From Theristus sp. LFF4_11 (taxonomy: Eukaryota; Nematoda; Chromadorea; Monhysterida; Xyalidae), in assembly GCA_030248135.1 (NCBI GenBank), contig JASANC010000974.1:62001-126000 (forward strand): DNA of 64,000 nucleotides. The letters run 5' to 3'. The translations under genes and the position numbers were made by a program. The notes under the pieces were generated by a model. It saw nothing but the letters and a program-made list of their open reading frames with translations, did not search any database and was not told where the DNA came from. This document shows, in pieces, positions 48,201 through 58,800 of this stretch (position 1 is its first letter; the number at the start of each line of letters is the position of its first letter).

Positions 48201-50667
48201 TTGTACAATTTATCTATTACAGAAAAAATAGAAATGAGTCAGCCACACAAAAACACATTTCTCAGTATTTCTTTCATTGCAAACTGTTGCTCAAAGCACG
48301 CGCTTTCAACAGACACCATCAATCAACCAAGGTGGTCGTATTTTTTCTCTTTCATCGAAAAAGTCCATATCAAAATGATGGCTAAGCAGTTGTTTTCCAT
48401 TCCCCACTAATAGCACCCACTGAGAGATGTCCAAATTCAAAATTGTAGCTTTTCATCAACACGCGTCTCTTTCAGGGGTGTTGGTTTAGTCAGATTGAAA
48501 ATATCCACAGAATTTGAAAAGAAGGATGACTAACAATCCGACACAGCTTCACTGTCTCACGTTCGTTCACAAAAAAACGTGTACACTAATAAAAAACAGA
48601 AAGTGCTCGTTTGCTGTTGTTTATGAAACGAAGCGGAAGCAAAGGAAGCCTTTAGCTTTAAGGTTCTCACAAAAAAGCGAAATAATTGCGTGTGTGCGTG
48701 CGTGTTCGGAAACAACGGATAAAAAACACACAAAACACCCTCATCTAGCAAATTATTGTTGTTGATCGAAAAAAACTGCAGTGCCACGCAGTGTCAGCGA
48801 TTTTTAATGAATTCTGGCGCTCTCGACCAAAAAAAACGACCGTATTTTGCGTTTTTGCTGTGTTGTTCAACAAAGTGCTTCATTAATCGCGACGGCTTTT
48901 CGAGTCGTTACAATAAAAATCGTAATATTCAATACGGCTCGTAACAAATTGAACGAAACACACACATTTTCCACCCTTCATAGTTGAATAGTTGGCTTCA
49001 CCATAGCGCATATTACATTTTTTGTCGGTGTTTAATCGTATCTAAGTGTTCCAGCAATTGGAGTGATTAACCAAAACTGGATGCTAAAATCATTTGGTTT
49101 CACTAAGTTTGAGATGAATCACTGAAATCGCGAATCAGTAACGTGAATTTTGATGATTGCGATAACACTTAAAAAAGTACCAAAAACTCCACGAATACAG
49201 TTGCCCCATTAAAACACCAAACTTCACACCACCCAAGTAGAGACGCGGGGGCGGGTCGAACTGCGCATGCCATCACAATAGTAAACCTAACCAAATAACA
49301 AAACCCAACAAACAAGCGGCTTTTCTACGCACAACAACAATAATATGCACATTCTGTCATCGGCCGCTGCGACGCTTGTTGGGCGAATCAGCGTGTCCGA
49401 AATTCAAAAGCAACCAATCAGCTGATTGCCTACGATTTACATTTGGCAATGCGGCGCCCACGGCGAATGGTACGAATGAGAATCGCTTGCGGCAATAACC
49501 GCCATCCAACCAACCAGAAGCACCCCAAAAAACTCACTTAGTCTCCACTCCGTTCGCGAGGCGCATGTTTGCGGCGTTGTTGTTCTGCGGCAGCGTCACC
49601 ACCGTCGCAGCACCGCTGTTCGATGTGGTCAGGTGCAGTTTCGACGTGCCACCACCAGCTGTCGCTGACGTCGCCTCGATCGGGCGTTTTCCGGTGGCCG
49701 CAGCCGCACTGGAAGTCTCCACCACTGGCGCTGGCGGTTTCATTTGCTGCAAGAAAAAACGGATTGCAGTTGGATTTTTGACAACCGCATTGCCGTCACT
49801 TGGGCTACTTTCAATTGTGACATGAAGTAATGAAACTAGTTTCCTGTGGACAACGACGCAGCTCGCTACACAGCGTCCACACCCGACCGAGTTTTCTGGA
49901 TCGGCCAAATTGCGTCACTACTATCGTGGATTTATTCAATCGTGTCCGGTCTAAAATGACGTCATTTGCTTTAAAAACGCCCGTTTGTCAAAGTACAGGC
50001 ACTAAAATGTCAGTTTTTCGACATTTACCATTTGTTTACGGGAAGAGATCGGCTAAACGGAAAGTCTGGTTTGCTGTGAACGGCAAGTGCATGTTTGGCA
50101 GCACATGACGTCATTTCAGTGGGACACGTTCAAAAAAACAGGTCATACCTTTCCCATCCTGGGCCATGAACACCAACAAACTAGTTTGCTTACCACAAAC
50201 GCATCTAGACGAGTCGCAGAACCTAAAAAACTGAAAATCTCAAGATGTTACCGATGATACTCACAAATTTCTGGCCGGCCGTCGGCGACGAGGCGAGCAC
50301 GTTCTCGACCATCTGAACGCACAACCCGGACGACTCACCGCCCGAGCGCGGCGACAGCGGATCCATGGCGCTCATCGTCGTTTTGCCGCCCTGCACCATG
50401 ATCGGCTGACTGACGGCGTGCTCTGCATGAACAAAATGTTGTTGTTGTGATTTCAGGCGATGTTTTTAGCCAGGGCTAACCCAGAGAAGCGTACAGAACG
50501 CCATTGAGAAGGGCGCGCCCATCGAGTTTTCTATCATTAAGAGCCTATACACCCCTCGACGGGGCTGGATGCCTCGAGCGTACGTACACACAACAGTCTA
50601 ACACACTACCACCAGGCCACGAGGGTGATGTTCTTCAACAATCATTTTCTGATTTACGAAAGCTCAT
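36280..50667 (-). CDS. pum: Pumilio RNA-binding translational repressor (eight PUF repeats)
   Basis: Cytoplasmic repressor that binds UGUA elements in mRNA 3' UTRs. Minus-strand exons 50422-50265, 49746-49538, 47896-47704, 47457-47341, 46989-46857, 46686-46480, 45487-45287, 41466-41290, 40984-40667, 40101-39941, 39627-39419, 39099-38841, 38607-38455, 38030-37911, 37498-37296, 36795-36620 and 36368-36280 join in frame; about 1030 residues. A 10-nt first exon 50667-50658 is tentative. The N-terminal box [11 protein letters not shown] ... LSPRS ... [16 protein letters not shown] matches human PUM1/2, as do [13 protein letters not shown] and a long Q-rich tract. PUF repeats 1-8 carry SRxxQ, NYxxQ, CRxxQ, NHxxQ, CRxxQ, NYxxQ, SNxxE, NYxxQ, the canonical UGUAUAUA code. 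The exon at 37498 is preceded by CG, not AG. The 3' end of exon 38607-38455 could be 38470. Confidence 0.94.
39797..39895 (-). mobile_element. Second SINE-like repeat, copy in Pumilio intron
   Basis: TTGTTGTTCATCGCCCAACA, GCAATTTGGCCGATCGAGCG and GGCTCGGTCGGGTGTGGACG; near-identical to 31917-32015. Confidence 0.75.
41729..41914. mobile_element. Family B-like palindrome nested in MITE C
   Basis: AAAGGCGCGTTTAGCAATTA with TTTTTTATGCGTACGCACGG on the left; GTGCGTACGGACGAAAAAC and TGTTTCCGCCTTAA on the right. Removing it restores GGCTAAA-CGGAA as in 49922-50147. Confidence 0.8.
42226..43160 (-). pseudogene. hAT transposase remnant, C-terminal dimerisation domain
   Basis: The minus strand encodes a hAT/ZBED-type transposase C-terminus. 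Upstream part 43160-42984 includes [15 protein letters not shown] and [13 protein letters not shown], the DPRFK block of ZBED-like hATs. Downstream part 42719-42226 holds an acidic linker, then [37 protein letters not shown] and [16 protein letters not shown], the hAT dimerisation domain. The two parts are separated by a 262-bp MITE, across which the frame would otherwise be open. No BED finger or catalytic N-terminus is found and the frame upstream of 43160 hits a stop, so the gene is dead. Domain call strong. Confidence 0.9.
42720..42981. mobile_element. TA-flanked MITE (CCGTAAAGTCTTGCATATAA ends)
   Basis: Inverted ends CCGTAAAGTCTTGCATATAA and TTATATGCAAGACTTTACGG, flanked by TA on both sides (42718-42719, 42982-42983). 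The CCGTA start and TA duplication match the element at 55087-55536, suggesting a Tc1/mariner-like family. Confidence 0.88.
43793..45286. other. Pumilio intron, no feature seen up to 45286
   Basis: AT-rich intronic sequence. ACCAATCAGC-type motifs occur at 44420-44475 and 45000. No open frame of coding character on either strand. Confidence 0.5.
45544..45670. mobile_element. Palindromic MITE family B, Pumilio intron
   Basis: TTTAGGCCCGTTTATACCTG at the left is mirrored by GTAAACGGGCCTTTAG at the right, with GGCACGGCACGTCACG inside. A further degraded copy with both arms lies at about 45690-45880. Confidence 0.85.
46355..46450 (+). mobile_element. Second SINE-like repeat, plus-strand copy
   Basis: GACGCGGCTCCTAACACAGC, CGAGCCCGCTCGATCGGCCA, CTGGGCCATGAACAACAACG. 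Reverse orientation to 31917 and 39797; ends in an AAC run. Confidence 0.7.
47058..47149. mobile_element. Palindromic MITE family A, Pumilio intron
   Basis: AAGGTGCATTCATGAACAGT at the left is mirrored by AGTGTTTCATGAATGCCGCA at the right, with GTGACCGCGTAGCTA and ACAGCTACGCGTCAC inside. Confidence 0.88.
47897..49537. other. Pumilio intron, 1.6 kb, little content
   Basis: AT-rich intron. An ACCAATCAGCTGATTGCCTA arm (49414-49434) belongs to the CCAATCAGC palindrome family. Nothing else supported. Confidence 0.5.
49848..50180 (+). mobile_element. Second SINE-like repeat, split by MITE C
   Basis: Left half GACGCAGCTCGCTACACAGC through GATCGGCCAAATTGCGTCAC; right half CCTTTCCCATCCTGGGCC and ATGAACACCAACAA. 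Between them is a complete MITE C. The intact form at 46355-46450 runs straight through. Confidence 0.75.
49922..50147. mobile_element. MITE family C, uninterrupted copy
   Basis: ATCGTGGATTTATTCAATCG at the left and GGGACACGTTCAAAAAAACA at the right, each with an adjoining TGACGTCAT. Serves as the empty-site reference for the hAT element at 41974-43760. Confidence 0.85.
50436..50626 (-). mobile_element. tRNA-derived SINE between Pumilio exons 1 and 2
   Basis: Minus strand: CGTGGCCTGGTGGTAGTGTG head (box A), body GCTTCTCTGGGTTAGCCCTG, then a CAACAACAACA tail (plus GTTGTTGTTG at 50440). The box B half is altered (GGCATCCAGCCCC), so it is likely inactive. Confidence 0.82.
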
Positions 50668-50970
50668 TTTGAAGGGCACGATTTCGCATTTTGCGTTCGC
50701 ACACTGAGCGAATCGCAAGGCAGCAATGGTGACGCTCTCAAATTACGACAAGCCACCGACCGAGTGTACTGATCGATTGCACCACCCTGCGTCTGCGATT
50801 ACGGAACGCATCAGCGCGTTTTTGTTACGCCAATCAGTTCAATCGGAAAAACTTTAAAAAAAATTTGAAAACATATTTTTTTCATATTTTTGAAAAAAAC
50901 CAACCGGACGCCGTCCACTGACTGCTACTGACTGCCGTCGTGTTCCACTGTTTGGAGGACATTTTTTTAT

Positions 50971-52188
50971 TTAAAGTAAATCGTCGATGATTATTGGCGT
51001 ATTTCTGGCAACCGAATTGAGCAGAGCGTCAACGTTGACTTCGGCAACCGATGACGTCGACGTAGTTTCGGAAGTTGTTAGCAGTTCGCCGCAGGAGCAC
51101 AAAGTAGCACAGCGGCTTTTTTCGAACACACTGGGTCTGTATTTTTTTTGGTTTTGCGTTTGGCAAATATTATTGTGTTGGTGTTGAATCGGAAATCTAA
51201 TAATTCGAATATCAGTTGAAATGTCAAAGAGTTCCAATAGTCCGCTAATTAACAAGCGAACAGTTGGTGAAGTGGTAAGGTACCCACGAACGACGATAGT
51301 GAATGTTACTGAATGTTTGCCGATTATTTTTATCTCACACAACAGAGGCAAAGAGAATCGGTAATTATAATTCAAAATCAACGAATTATTATTATCAACT
51401 GTTATTCAATTCAATGGTTTTGCGAATTTCAATCGATGTCCAGTTGATTTTCTTGCCGTCAATCAATCAATACAACGAGTGAGCGAGAGAGAAAGAGAGT
51501 ATCAACCAAACACACGGTCACACACATACACACGGAGAACACATCAATTGCTATGATACACTGTGTACAAGGGTGGTGAAGGGGGGTCGCGAGCACGCCG
51601 ACCGAACGGCTGCCACGGAAACTAACGCTGAAGCGATCTGAAAAACAAAAAAACAATGTTCGTAATTTTTTTTAATCATTTTTTAAGGTGGAAAAAAGTT
51701 TCTTTTTCAATTGCAAACTGATTATTGAACGTGAATGAAATTGAAACAATGGTGATAGGTTGTGAAAATCTTTGTTCGTCAAACAAATACCAGACAAACG
51801 AGAATGGTGGAAAATTTGACTGGAACTGCAAAAAAACATAAGCTGGCGCATCCGCTCGTTGCAATGAAATGCGCAGTTTTTCCGAAGACCACTTTGAATA
51901 AAATTCTGACTGAGCACAGAAAAAAACAACAGAATGAATGTAAACACGATGATACTTTTTTGTACATTTTATACGCCAAATATGCAAATGCAGCGCAGAC
52001 AGAAAAGCAAACGTTTTGACGGTCTCTCCAAAATTCCGTTGCTACACCAGTGAGCTCTTTTTGCAAAACGTTTATGTCGGCTGAAAAGATAGGAATCAAA
52101 AAAACCAAAAAAGACGATATTTACATGGGGAAGGTTCTGTTGACGCCGTTATCACCGGCAGCAAATCGCCAGATAAGCGGGAGACCAT
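50971..52188 (-). CDS. Possible small gene of unknown function (weak model)
   Basis: A minus-strand ATG exon 52188-52127 (MVSRLSGDLLPVITASTEPS) ends at a GTAAAT donor. A possible middle exon near 51627-51560 reads RFSVSFRGSRSVGVLATPLH. A final exon from about 51130 reads EKSRCATLCSCGELLTTSE, then AEVNVDALLNSVARNTPII and IDDLL, stop at 50971, with AATAAA directly after on the minus strand. The phase from the middle to the last exon does not join, so an exon is missing or the model is wrong. No family recognised. It could alternatively hold extra upstream Pumilio exons. Confidence 0.3.
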
Positions 52189-53533
52189 GATGAAACTACT
52201 GTGTCAGTACACGGACTCGACAACCCCAACACACACGACACGTACGTGCGGACCCTGACGCAAATGAAACTGGTTTCCACCGCTTCTCTCACGGTTTTGC
52301 GTTTGGCCCAAATAATGATAAATTAGGCAAGTGGAAAATAGGGGCGGCAGGCTCTGTGTTGACAGCACAAGCAACGGGTGGAGAAACTATTTTGATATTG
52401 AAAAACAAAAATCAAACACAAGAATGGAACGTGGAAATAACCGGTTCCATCGAAACTTCACCTTTGCCAGAGACCGAAAATAGCATCGTGCAAGATAGAT
52501 CAGAGGCAAGTTTTATAAAACTTGGCAGTTCCAGTAATGCCTAATGAGCGCCTGCTCTTCAAAACGAGCATGTCTGGAAACGTATTGAAAACACGTACAC
52601 CAGATTTCAAGATCACGGTGCGGGTAACTGACATACAAAAGTTCACTAAAGCCCGTTGATACCAGACGTACGTCAGGTGCGAACACACAGCAATGAAGTT
52701 TCAGTTGTGTGGTCAGGTCATGAAGTTATCAACTATTAGAAAAAATGGTCGTGTGATTTGACGTTATATCGCACGACCACATGGTGGATCTAATTTAACC
52801 TAAAGCTTTTATAAAACTGGCCACAGGAGTTTCATTAAAAAAGTGATTTCAAAACAGGTGAAAACCTAAATCGCAAAAATGCAACATTCGAAAAGCCAAA
52901 CCTGTCTATCACTAAAAACAGACTCGCGCAAGATCAAAAACAAACAAATACTGACAAAGCAACGCAACACGACACAAAAAACGTAATAACGGAAAATTCC
53001 AGCCAACTAAATATCAACAACAGAACGCCGCTCTTTTGAAAATTTGAAACAAGTACATGAAAAAAACGCTGCCTTGCTGAAACCCTGGCGCCATTCGAAA
53101 AAAAGCGGCGGCGGTGGAGAATAAAATGGCAAAGGGCAGAGAAAGGAGGGGAGAGAAAGACAGACAGCAAAATGAAAAAAGGCGCTGAAGAACGCCGTAT
53201 GCGCTGCTTTTTTTGGCAGCGACCCGAGTGCGCGAGCGCAAAAACGCACGCGCACGAAAACACGTGAGCGAGCGAGAGCAGAAAAAAACGCGAAAAACGA
53301 AAGCAAGCGCACGCACAACAAACAACAGCAGCAGCAGTCAATTTCAGACACACACACAAACACACAGAGCGGCTGGCGTGGGATAGCAGCAGTCTGCAGT
53401 AGTACAGTTGTTGCGTTCAGTTCTGTTCCGCAGAGAGAGAGAGAGAGAGTGGCTGTCTGCCCGGCCGGGCCGGGACGACTGAGAGAAGAGCGCAGAGCGC
53501 GCGTTGCCAATACGCTCCGGCCTGGGCCTGGCC
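52189..53533. other. Repeat-derived and low-complexity sequence
   Basis: 52560-52800 is a degraded copy of the TAGGGTTAGGGG element interior (AACACGTAC, GATCACGGTGCGGGTAACTG, GGTCGTGTGAT, ATATCGCAC), itself split by a family B fragment at 52650-52690. 53000-53530 is purine-rich with CA and GA runs (GAGAGAGAGAGAGAG at 53433-53449). Confidence 0.5.
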
Positions 53534-53541
53534 TCTGCGCC

Positions 53542-54544
53542 TAGGGTTAGGGGCTTTGAAAAATTTTTTTTTTCGTTTTTTTTTTAAATTTGGATTTTTT
53601 TTTCAAACTTAAAAAAAAATTTGAAAAATTTTTCTTTTACTTTGCTCTGAAAATTTGATTTATGGCATAATTTTTTGAAAGTTCAAACCAAATTTTCTTC
53701 CCAACTTCTTTGTGTGCTTAGGTAAATGTCATTATTTGGTCATTTTGACCGACGTACTCCATGTTTTTCGATTTGGATGACTTCTAGAGTCAATTTTTAG
53801 CGTTGAAATGACTTAACTGAATTGAAATATCGTTTCAGAAATCGTTTTCTTGCAACTTAGAACATGTTTTTCAGTCGGTAGGCCATGAGATGAACATGAT
53901 ATCTTGTTGATTGGCGTATGTTATAGGTCTACAATGGAGTTGTGCGATGTATTGTTAAACAATTTGAGCGGAGATGTTGGTTAATACCACATCACACGAC
54001 CGTTTTTCAGATACCCGATAACATGGCCACATGTTAAAACTTGCGTGCTGAGCTAAACTAACGTGTTAAACTTGCGTCTGTCAGTTGCCCGCAACGTGAT
54101 CGCGAAATCATGGTACGTGTTTTCGATACGATGATTTGAAGAGTGGGCTCTCGCCATGTGGCAGATAGCATAGCTGGTTGAACCTGAAAGTAAGTGTCTT
54201 GGGGGGGGGGACCGGGTCGGCAGGGGTTGCCGACTTAGCCACAGCAAACAGGAATTTTTGAACACAGTCAAATTTTGGTAATTTTCTAAAGAGGAACCAC
54301 TAAGAACGGTTCAATATTCAAGTACACGTGAAAAATTGCCCTGTTTTACTGTTGAAAATGCAGCTTTCCCTCTATGAAATGGACATAATTTCAATAAAAC
54401 ACGATTTTCGCTCTTATAGTTTCCCGGATCGTTCTGAAAATAGTCTAGATGAACTCAGCTCGACGAGACGCTTCGAACGAACCTAACTTGTAAAAAAAAT
54501 TTTTTTAATTAAAAAAAAATCCGGATTTTTTTCCCCTAACCCTA
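53542..54544. mobile_element. TAGGGTTAGGGG hAT-like MITE, copy 1
   Basis: Termini TAGGGTTAGGGG and CCCCTAACCCTA, flanked by the exact 8-bp duplication TCTGCGCC (53534-53541 and 54545-54552). 1003 bp, no transposase. An 8-bp duplication with TAG ends is typical of hAT elements. Confidence 0.92.
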
Positions 54545-54936
54545 TCTGCGCCGTCAGTCAGTCAGCAAGCAACAGAAAAAAAGGCAAAAATGTCTGTGTT
54601 CGGTGGGGTTGTTGGTCTCAGACTGGCACTAACTGGTTGGGTGATGGACGGGTGTTTCGCTTGTATATTTTTGCATGTACTCCGATGATGACGTGTCATG
54701 TCATTTCATCATCGTTGGTGTTCGCGTGGTTCAGAGCTAATAATAGAATTTTCAACAAACACAAAAACGCGTAACATCATAATTTGCACCGCGACAAAAC
54801 GATCACACACAGTTACTACAGTAGTTGCCTTGCCACCAATGCCAACGAACAGCCAAATCAATTGCGAACAATCGCAAATCAAAAATTAGTTCGGTGCGTA
54901 TATGACGAAATCATTCGTTTTACAACAGCACACACC

Positions 54937-56083
54937 TAGAGTTGGTAAAAAACCGGTTTTTTATATTGCCAGGAAAAAAACCGGTTTCTTTTCCGTTTTA
55001 AAACCGTTTTAAAACCATAAAAACCGAATGCTTCCCAGCTCCCAAACTTTTCACAACTTGCCATCTTGAACTCAAAATAGGAAATACCGTATTACCTCTA
55101 TTAAACCCCCATGGGGGTTTATTTCTTCAGCGACTTCTGGGGGTGGGGGTTTATTTTTGGGGGGGGATTATTTTTGGGGGGGGGTTTATTTGGAAACCAT
55201 TTTTAGGGGTGGGCAAAATGGCAAAAATACCTTCCATGGCAGGAAGGAAGTCGCAGAAACTTCTACTTTTCACAGAGATTTCCTTTGGTAACAGCCTTTT
55301 GTAATGAAATTACCGCCAACTCATCCCTTTGGGGCCTTTGGTAGCACAATTTCACCAATGTCACTGCATTCAGCCACTGAATTCGCTAGGTATGTGTTTC
55401 AAACAGGTTTCTAATAAACCCCCATGGGGGTTTATTTTTGGGGGGGGGATTATTTGGAAACTTGTCGAGGGGGTGGGGGTTTATTTTTGGGGGGGGGGGG
55501 TTTAATTTTGGGGGGGGTTTAATAGAGGTAATACGGTACATCAAAATTTGTGATTTTGAGCAGCGTAAAATGCTGTTTTCGGGCATACAACCGACCCAAC
55601 AAAGACTGGGCAGTGACTGTGTAGGTGTGGGGAGCGGGGAGGGACGGTTGCAAGGAGACCGGATAGCTGACCCCGATTAGGGGGCGAGATTTCCAGAACT
55701 GCAAAGTGAAACCGGTGGCGGATTGCGTTTGAAAAATAACATTTCATCAGTTACCCTTTGCAAATCGACAACATCGTCAGTCAGTCTGCATATGCACTTA
55801 GTTTAGCATCACCTTGTCTTCATTGTATTTCACTTGACCCTTGACACAAAAGCTTCTGCAAAATGATGCTTCACCAGTTCAGTTTGACACAGTTCACTGC
55901 ACCGTTTTTTCAAAAATATAACTTTACATTTTATCAATCAAACGAAGAGTTGTGATTTTTGACCACGAAGTTAGAAAATTTTTAAGGTAAAAAACCGGTT
56001 CTTTATTTTTTCAAGAAAAAAAACTGAAAAAAAACCGGTTTTAAAACGGAAAAGAAACCGTTTTTTTTCCTGTGCCAACCCTA
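54937..56083. mobile_element. TAGAGTTGG hAT-like MITE with a nested TA element
   Basis: Ends TAGAGTTGGTAAAAAACCGG and TGTGCCAACCCTA. Flanking 8-mers CACACACC and CACACGAC differ at two sites. The interior shares sequence with 62960 onward (GCTTCCCAGCTCC, TGAGCAGCGTAAAATGCTG, GTGGGGAGCGGGGAGGGACG). Confidence 0.85.
55087..55536. mobile_element. TA-flanked MITE (CCGTATTACCTCTATTAAAC)
   Basis: Inverted ends CCGTATTACCTCTATTAAAC and GTTTAATAGAGGTAATACGG, flanked by TA. The sister copy at 63108 reads GGAAATACATCAAAA with no insertion, giving the empty site. The interior has runs of G and repeated AAACCCCCATGGGGGTTTAT palindromes. Confidence 0.9.
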
Positions 56084-56091
56084 CACACGAC

Positions 56092-57573
56092 ACACCCATG
56101 TGGATTAATTTATGGTGTGTGCGCGTGCGCGTCGCGGAGCATGCCGACAGCGGATAGATTTACGATCGTAAAAGTTGCGTAATTCACCGATTTCGGATAG
56201 TTGCGCTTGGCGATTTACTGATATCGAACGCAGAAAAACACAGTCACTGAAAACGAGATGAACCGATTGTTAAACTGATCCTAAAACAACTAAAATTATG
56301 AAAAAAACCACCTGTCTCTGTGGTCTGCATGAAATGAGACACACAACCCAACTGATTGACGGAACTTTGGGCGGGATGGGGACATGGGGTAAGTTAAGTT
56401 ATATTGGAAGAACGTTATCAGAGCGTAACACCACAGAAAAAGATGGAACAACTGAATGAAAAAGCTGAAAAACGAGCTCAACCACACATATCAAGAAAAA
56501 AAAACGCAGGACAAAACCAATCCAGCATGCGACCAGTCAGACATGCCAGCCACAAAATTAAAAAAAACTGCAAACGCAAAAACCCCAGCTTTGTCTGTCT
56601 GGGTTTTTGTCCACACAGGTCGTTCGTTCGGCGGTGGATCTCGCTTTTTTTTATAAACACCAAAGCAACAAGAAAAAACCGCGCGCACACCCATAAAAGC
56701 GAGCGGAGCCAGACAACAAAAAACACGCGTCTTTCGATCACGTATCGTTTCTGGAAAGCCGGAAACATGACGAGAAAGGGAAAAACCGAGCAGCCACACT
56801 GAGTGATACTCAAAACTGGAACGGGCAGGGGAGGGAGAGGGGCAGAGAGAAAAAAACAGTGGAACTGAACAGAGAGGCGCAGTTGTTCTTTTTCAATTGT
56901 GATGAGTCCAGACTCCAGAGGAGCGAGCGACATTGCGAAACACTTGCTGTCCACGATGGCGTGATGCCATCGGCCAAAAAATGCGCGCTTTCGTTCTGGT
57001 ATATTTGATAGGATTGCCAGTTGTGCCAACTAGCCAACTGCATAGGCAAACAAGCAAGCCAACCATAGAAGACGTAACTTAACGAACCATGAAAAAAATG
57101 ATCCCGTCAAATTGCGAACTGTGTGAAGATTACACAAACAGACAGTCGTTTCCACACGCTTGGACAGAAACAGAACACCTTGCAACTACGATGCTGGCGT
57201 CATCTATCTTGTGTCGCAGTTCTCTCTGTGTGTATTTAATGATGATAATCAGCATTAAACGTTGAAACATACTTCATTATTGCAAACCCGTCATAAACAG
57301 AGCAACAACACAAACAAACTACTGGCCAAAAACGTCAAAACGCAAACCGCTCAGTCGACTACAAATCGACTTCCAGTCAATGTGCGTTTCATATGCAAAC
57401 ACAGAAACACAGCGCTTGCGCGTTGGCCTGGGGTGGCTGGAAACACACGGTGAAACTGCAAACAAACTATACAGCTGCAGCAAGCAGTCCAATCAGTATT
57501 TTGCAAAATGCACTGTCTCGCAATGCAACAAATGGGCAACAGCGACAGTCTGGTTCTTTGGGGATTGGGAGGG
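56092..57573. other. Repeat-poor spacer, no gene seen
   Basis: 1.5 kb between transposon clusters. Open frames on both strands here overlap one another, lack splice context and have no coding character. Purine-rich around 56800-56880. Confidence 0.5.
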
Positions 57574-57581
57574 GGTCTGCG

Positions 57582-58354
57582 TAGAGATGTCAAGAAAAAA
57601 AAAATTTTCTATTTTTTTTCTTTTTTTAAAAAAAAAAATTTTTTTTTTTAAATTTTTTTTTTTAAAATGAAAGTTGTTCAGAATTTTTCAGGGAGTCCGA
57701 ATATCACCATCTGAGGAGCCACCGACTTACCATATGACCCCCACTCATATGGGAGGAGGGTGAAAATTTCAGACTTGGTTTCGGCGACCCCATTTTCCCA
57801 CCGACGACATCACGTCTCGTGTTTTGCCTCTCAATTCACCTCAAATAACATGGAAACAAGTTCCACAACAAACCGGTGTGATCACGCTGACGACACGAGG
57901 CGAAACAGCAACGAGCAACCAACGAAGTTACGCTTGCAGTGGCAGACAGTGCAATTTCCACCTTTCGAGATCCTGAAAAACGATGCGTAAATGTGAGTTC
58001 TCTGCTTCTATCTCACCTTAGCGACATCGGAATTTGTTGAACTAGCCTTTGCGACGCTCAAGTACTTCAATGCGCGAGTCGATCATCACTCACCAAGGCT
58101 GAAAACAGTCGATAAATCAATCCAGAATACCACCTGCAGCGTTGAAGACTAAGTGACAAGGTAAAGTCAAAGAAAATTTTTGTTGAACTTTCGAAAAATT
58201 ATGCCAAAAACGGCATTTTCAGGGCACATTAAAGAAAAAATTTCAAAAATTTTTAATAAAAAAAATAAAAAAAAAAATGCTCATTTTTTTTTTACTTTTT
58301 TTTTTAAAAAAAAAATTAAAAAAAAAAAATTTTTTTTTGACCCTTACATCTCTA
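57582..58354. mobile_element. TAGAGATGT hAT-like MITE, complete copy
   Basis: Ends TAGAGATGTCAAG and TTACATCTCTA, flanked by the exact 8-bp duplication GGTCTGCG (57574-57581, 58355-58362). 773 bp. The interior begins and ends in long A/T runs; a short open frame (57760-57990) is shared with the copy at 63327. Confidence 0.92.
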
Positions 58355-58800
58355 GGTCTGCGGGGTCGAAGTAGGGGGGTTGAAATTTTTTTGTTTTAAA
58401 GTTTAAATTCGGTCTTTGTTTTTAAACTTGAAAAAATCTCCTACTTTGCTCTGAAAATTCGATTTTTGACATACTTTTTTTGAAAGTTCAAACCAAATTT
58501 TCTCCCAAACTTCCTTGTATGCTAAGCTAATTGTCATTATTTGGTCATTTTGACCGACGTACTCGTTTTTCGATTTGGATGACTTCTAGGGTCAATTTTT
58601 AGCGTTGAAATTACTTAACTGAATTTAAGAATTTAAACTTAAGAAATTGCTGTGTTGCAACTTACAAAATGTTTTTCAGTCTGAGTTTAAGAAATTATGA
58701 TTCAGTGTGTGTGTGTGTGTGTTGTATGGGTATAATGGGTGCACAATGGAGTCGCGCGATATAACGTCAAACAATTGGAACTGAGGTGTTGGTCAATACC

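Noticed and set aside
53014..53510. Minus-strand protein-like frames rich in Phe, Leu and Cys
   Set aside because: They read purine-rich low-complexity DNA in reverse; three overlapping frames are open at once, with no homology.
57760..57990. Conserved 76-codon frame repeated at 63299-63727 as a MITE-encoded protein
   Set aside because: Its conservation follows from the two MITE copies being nearly identical in DNA; no transposase motif and no start context.
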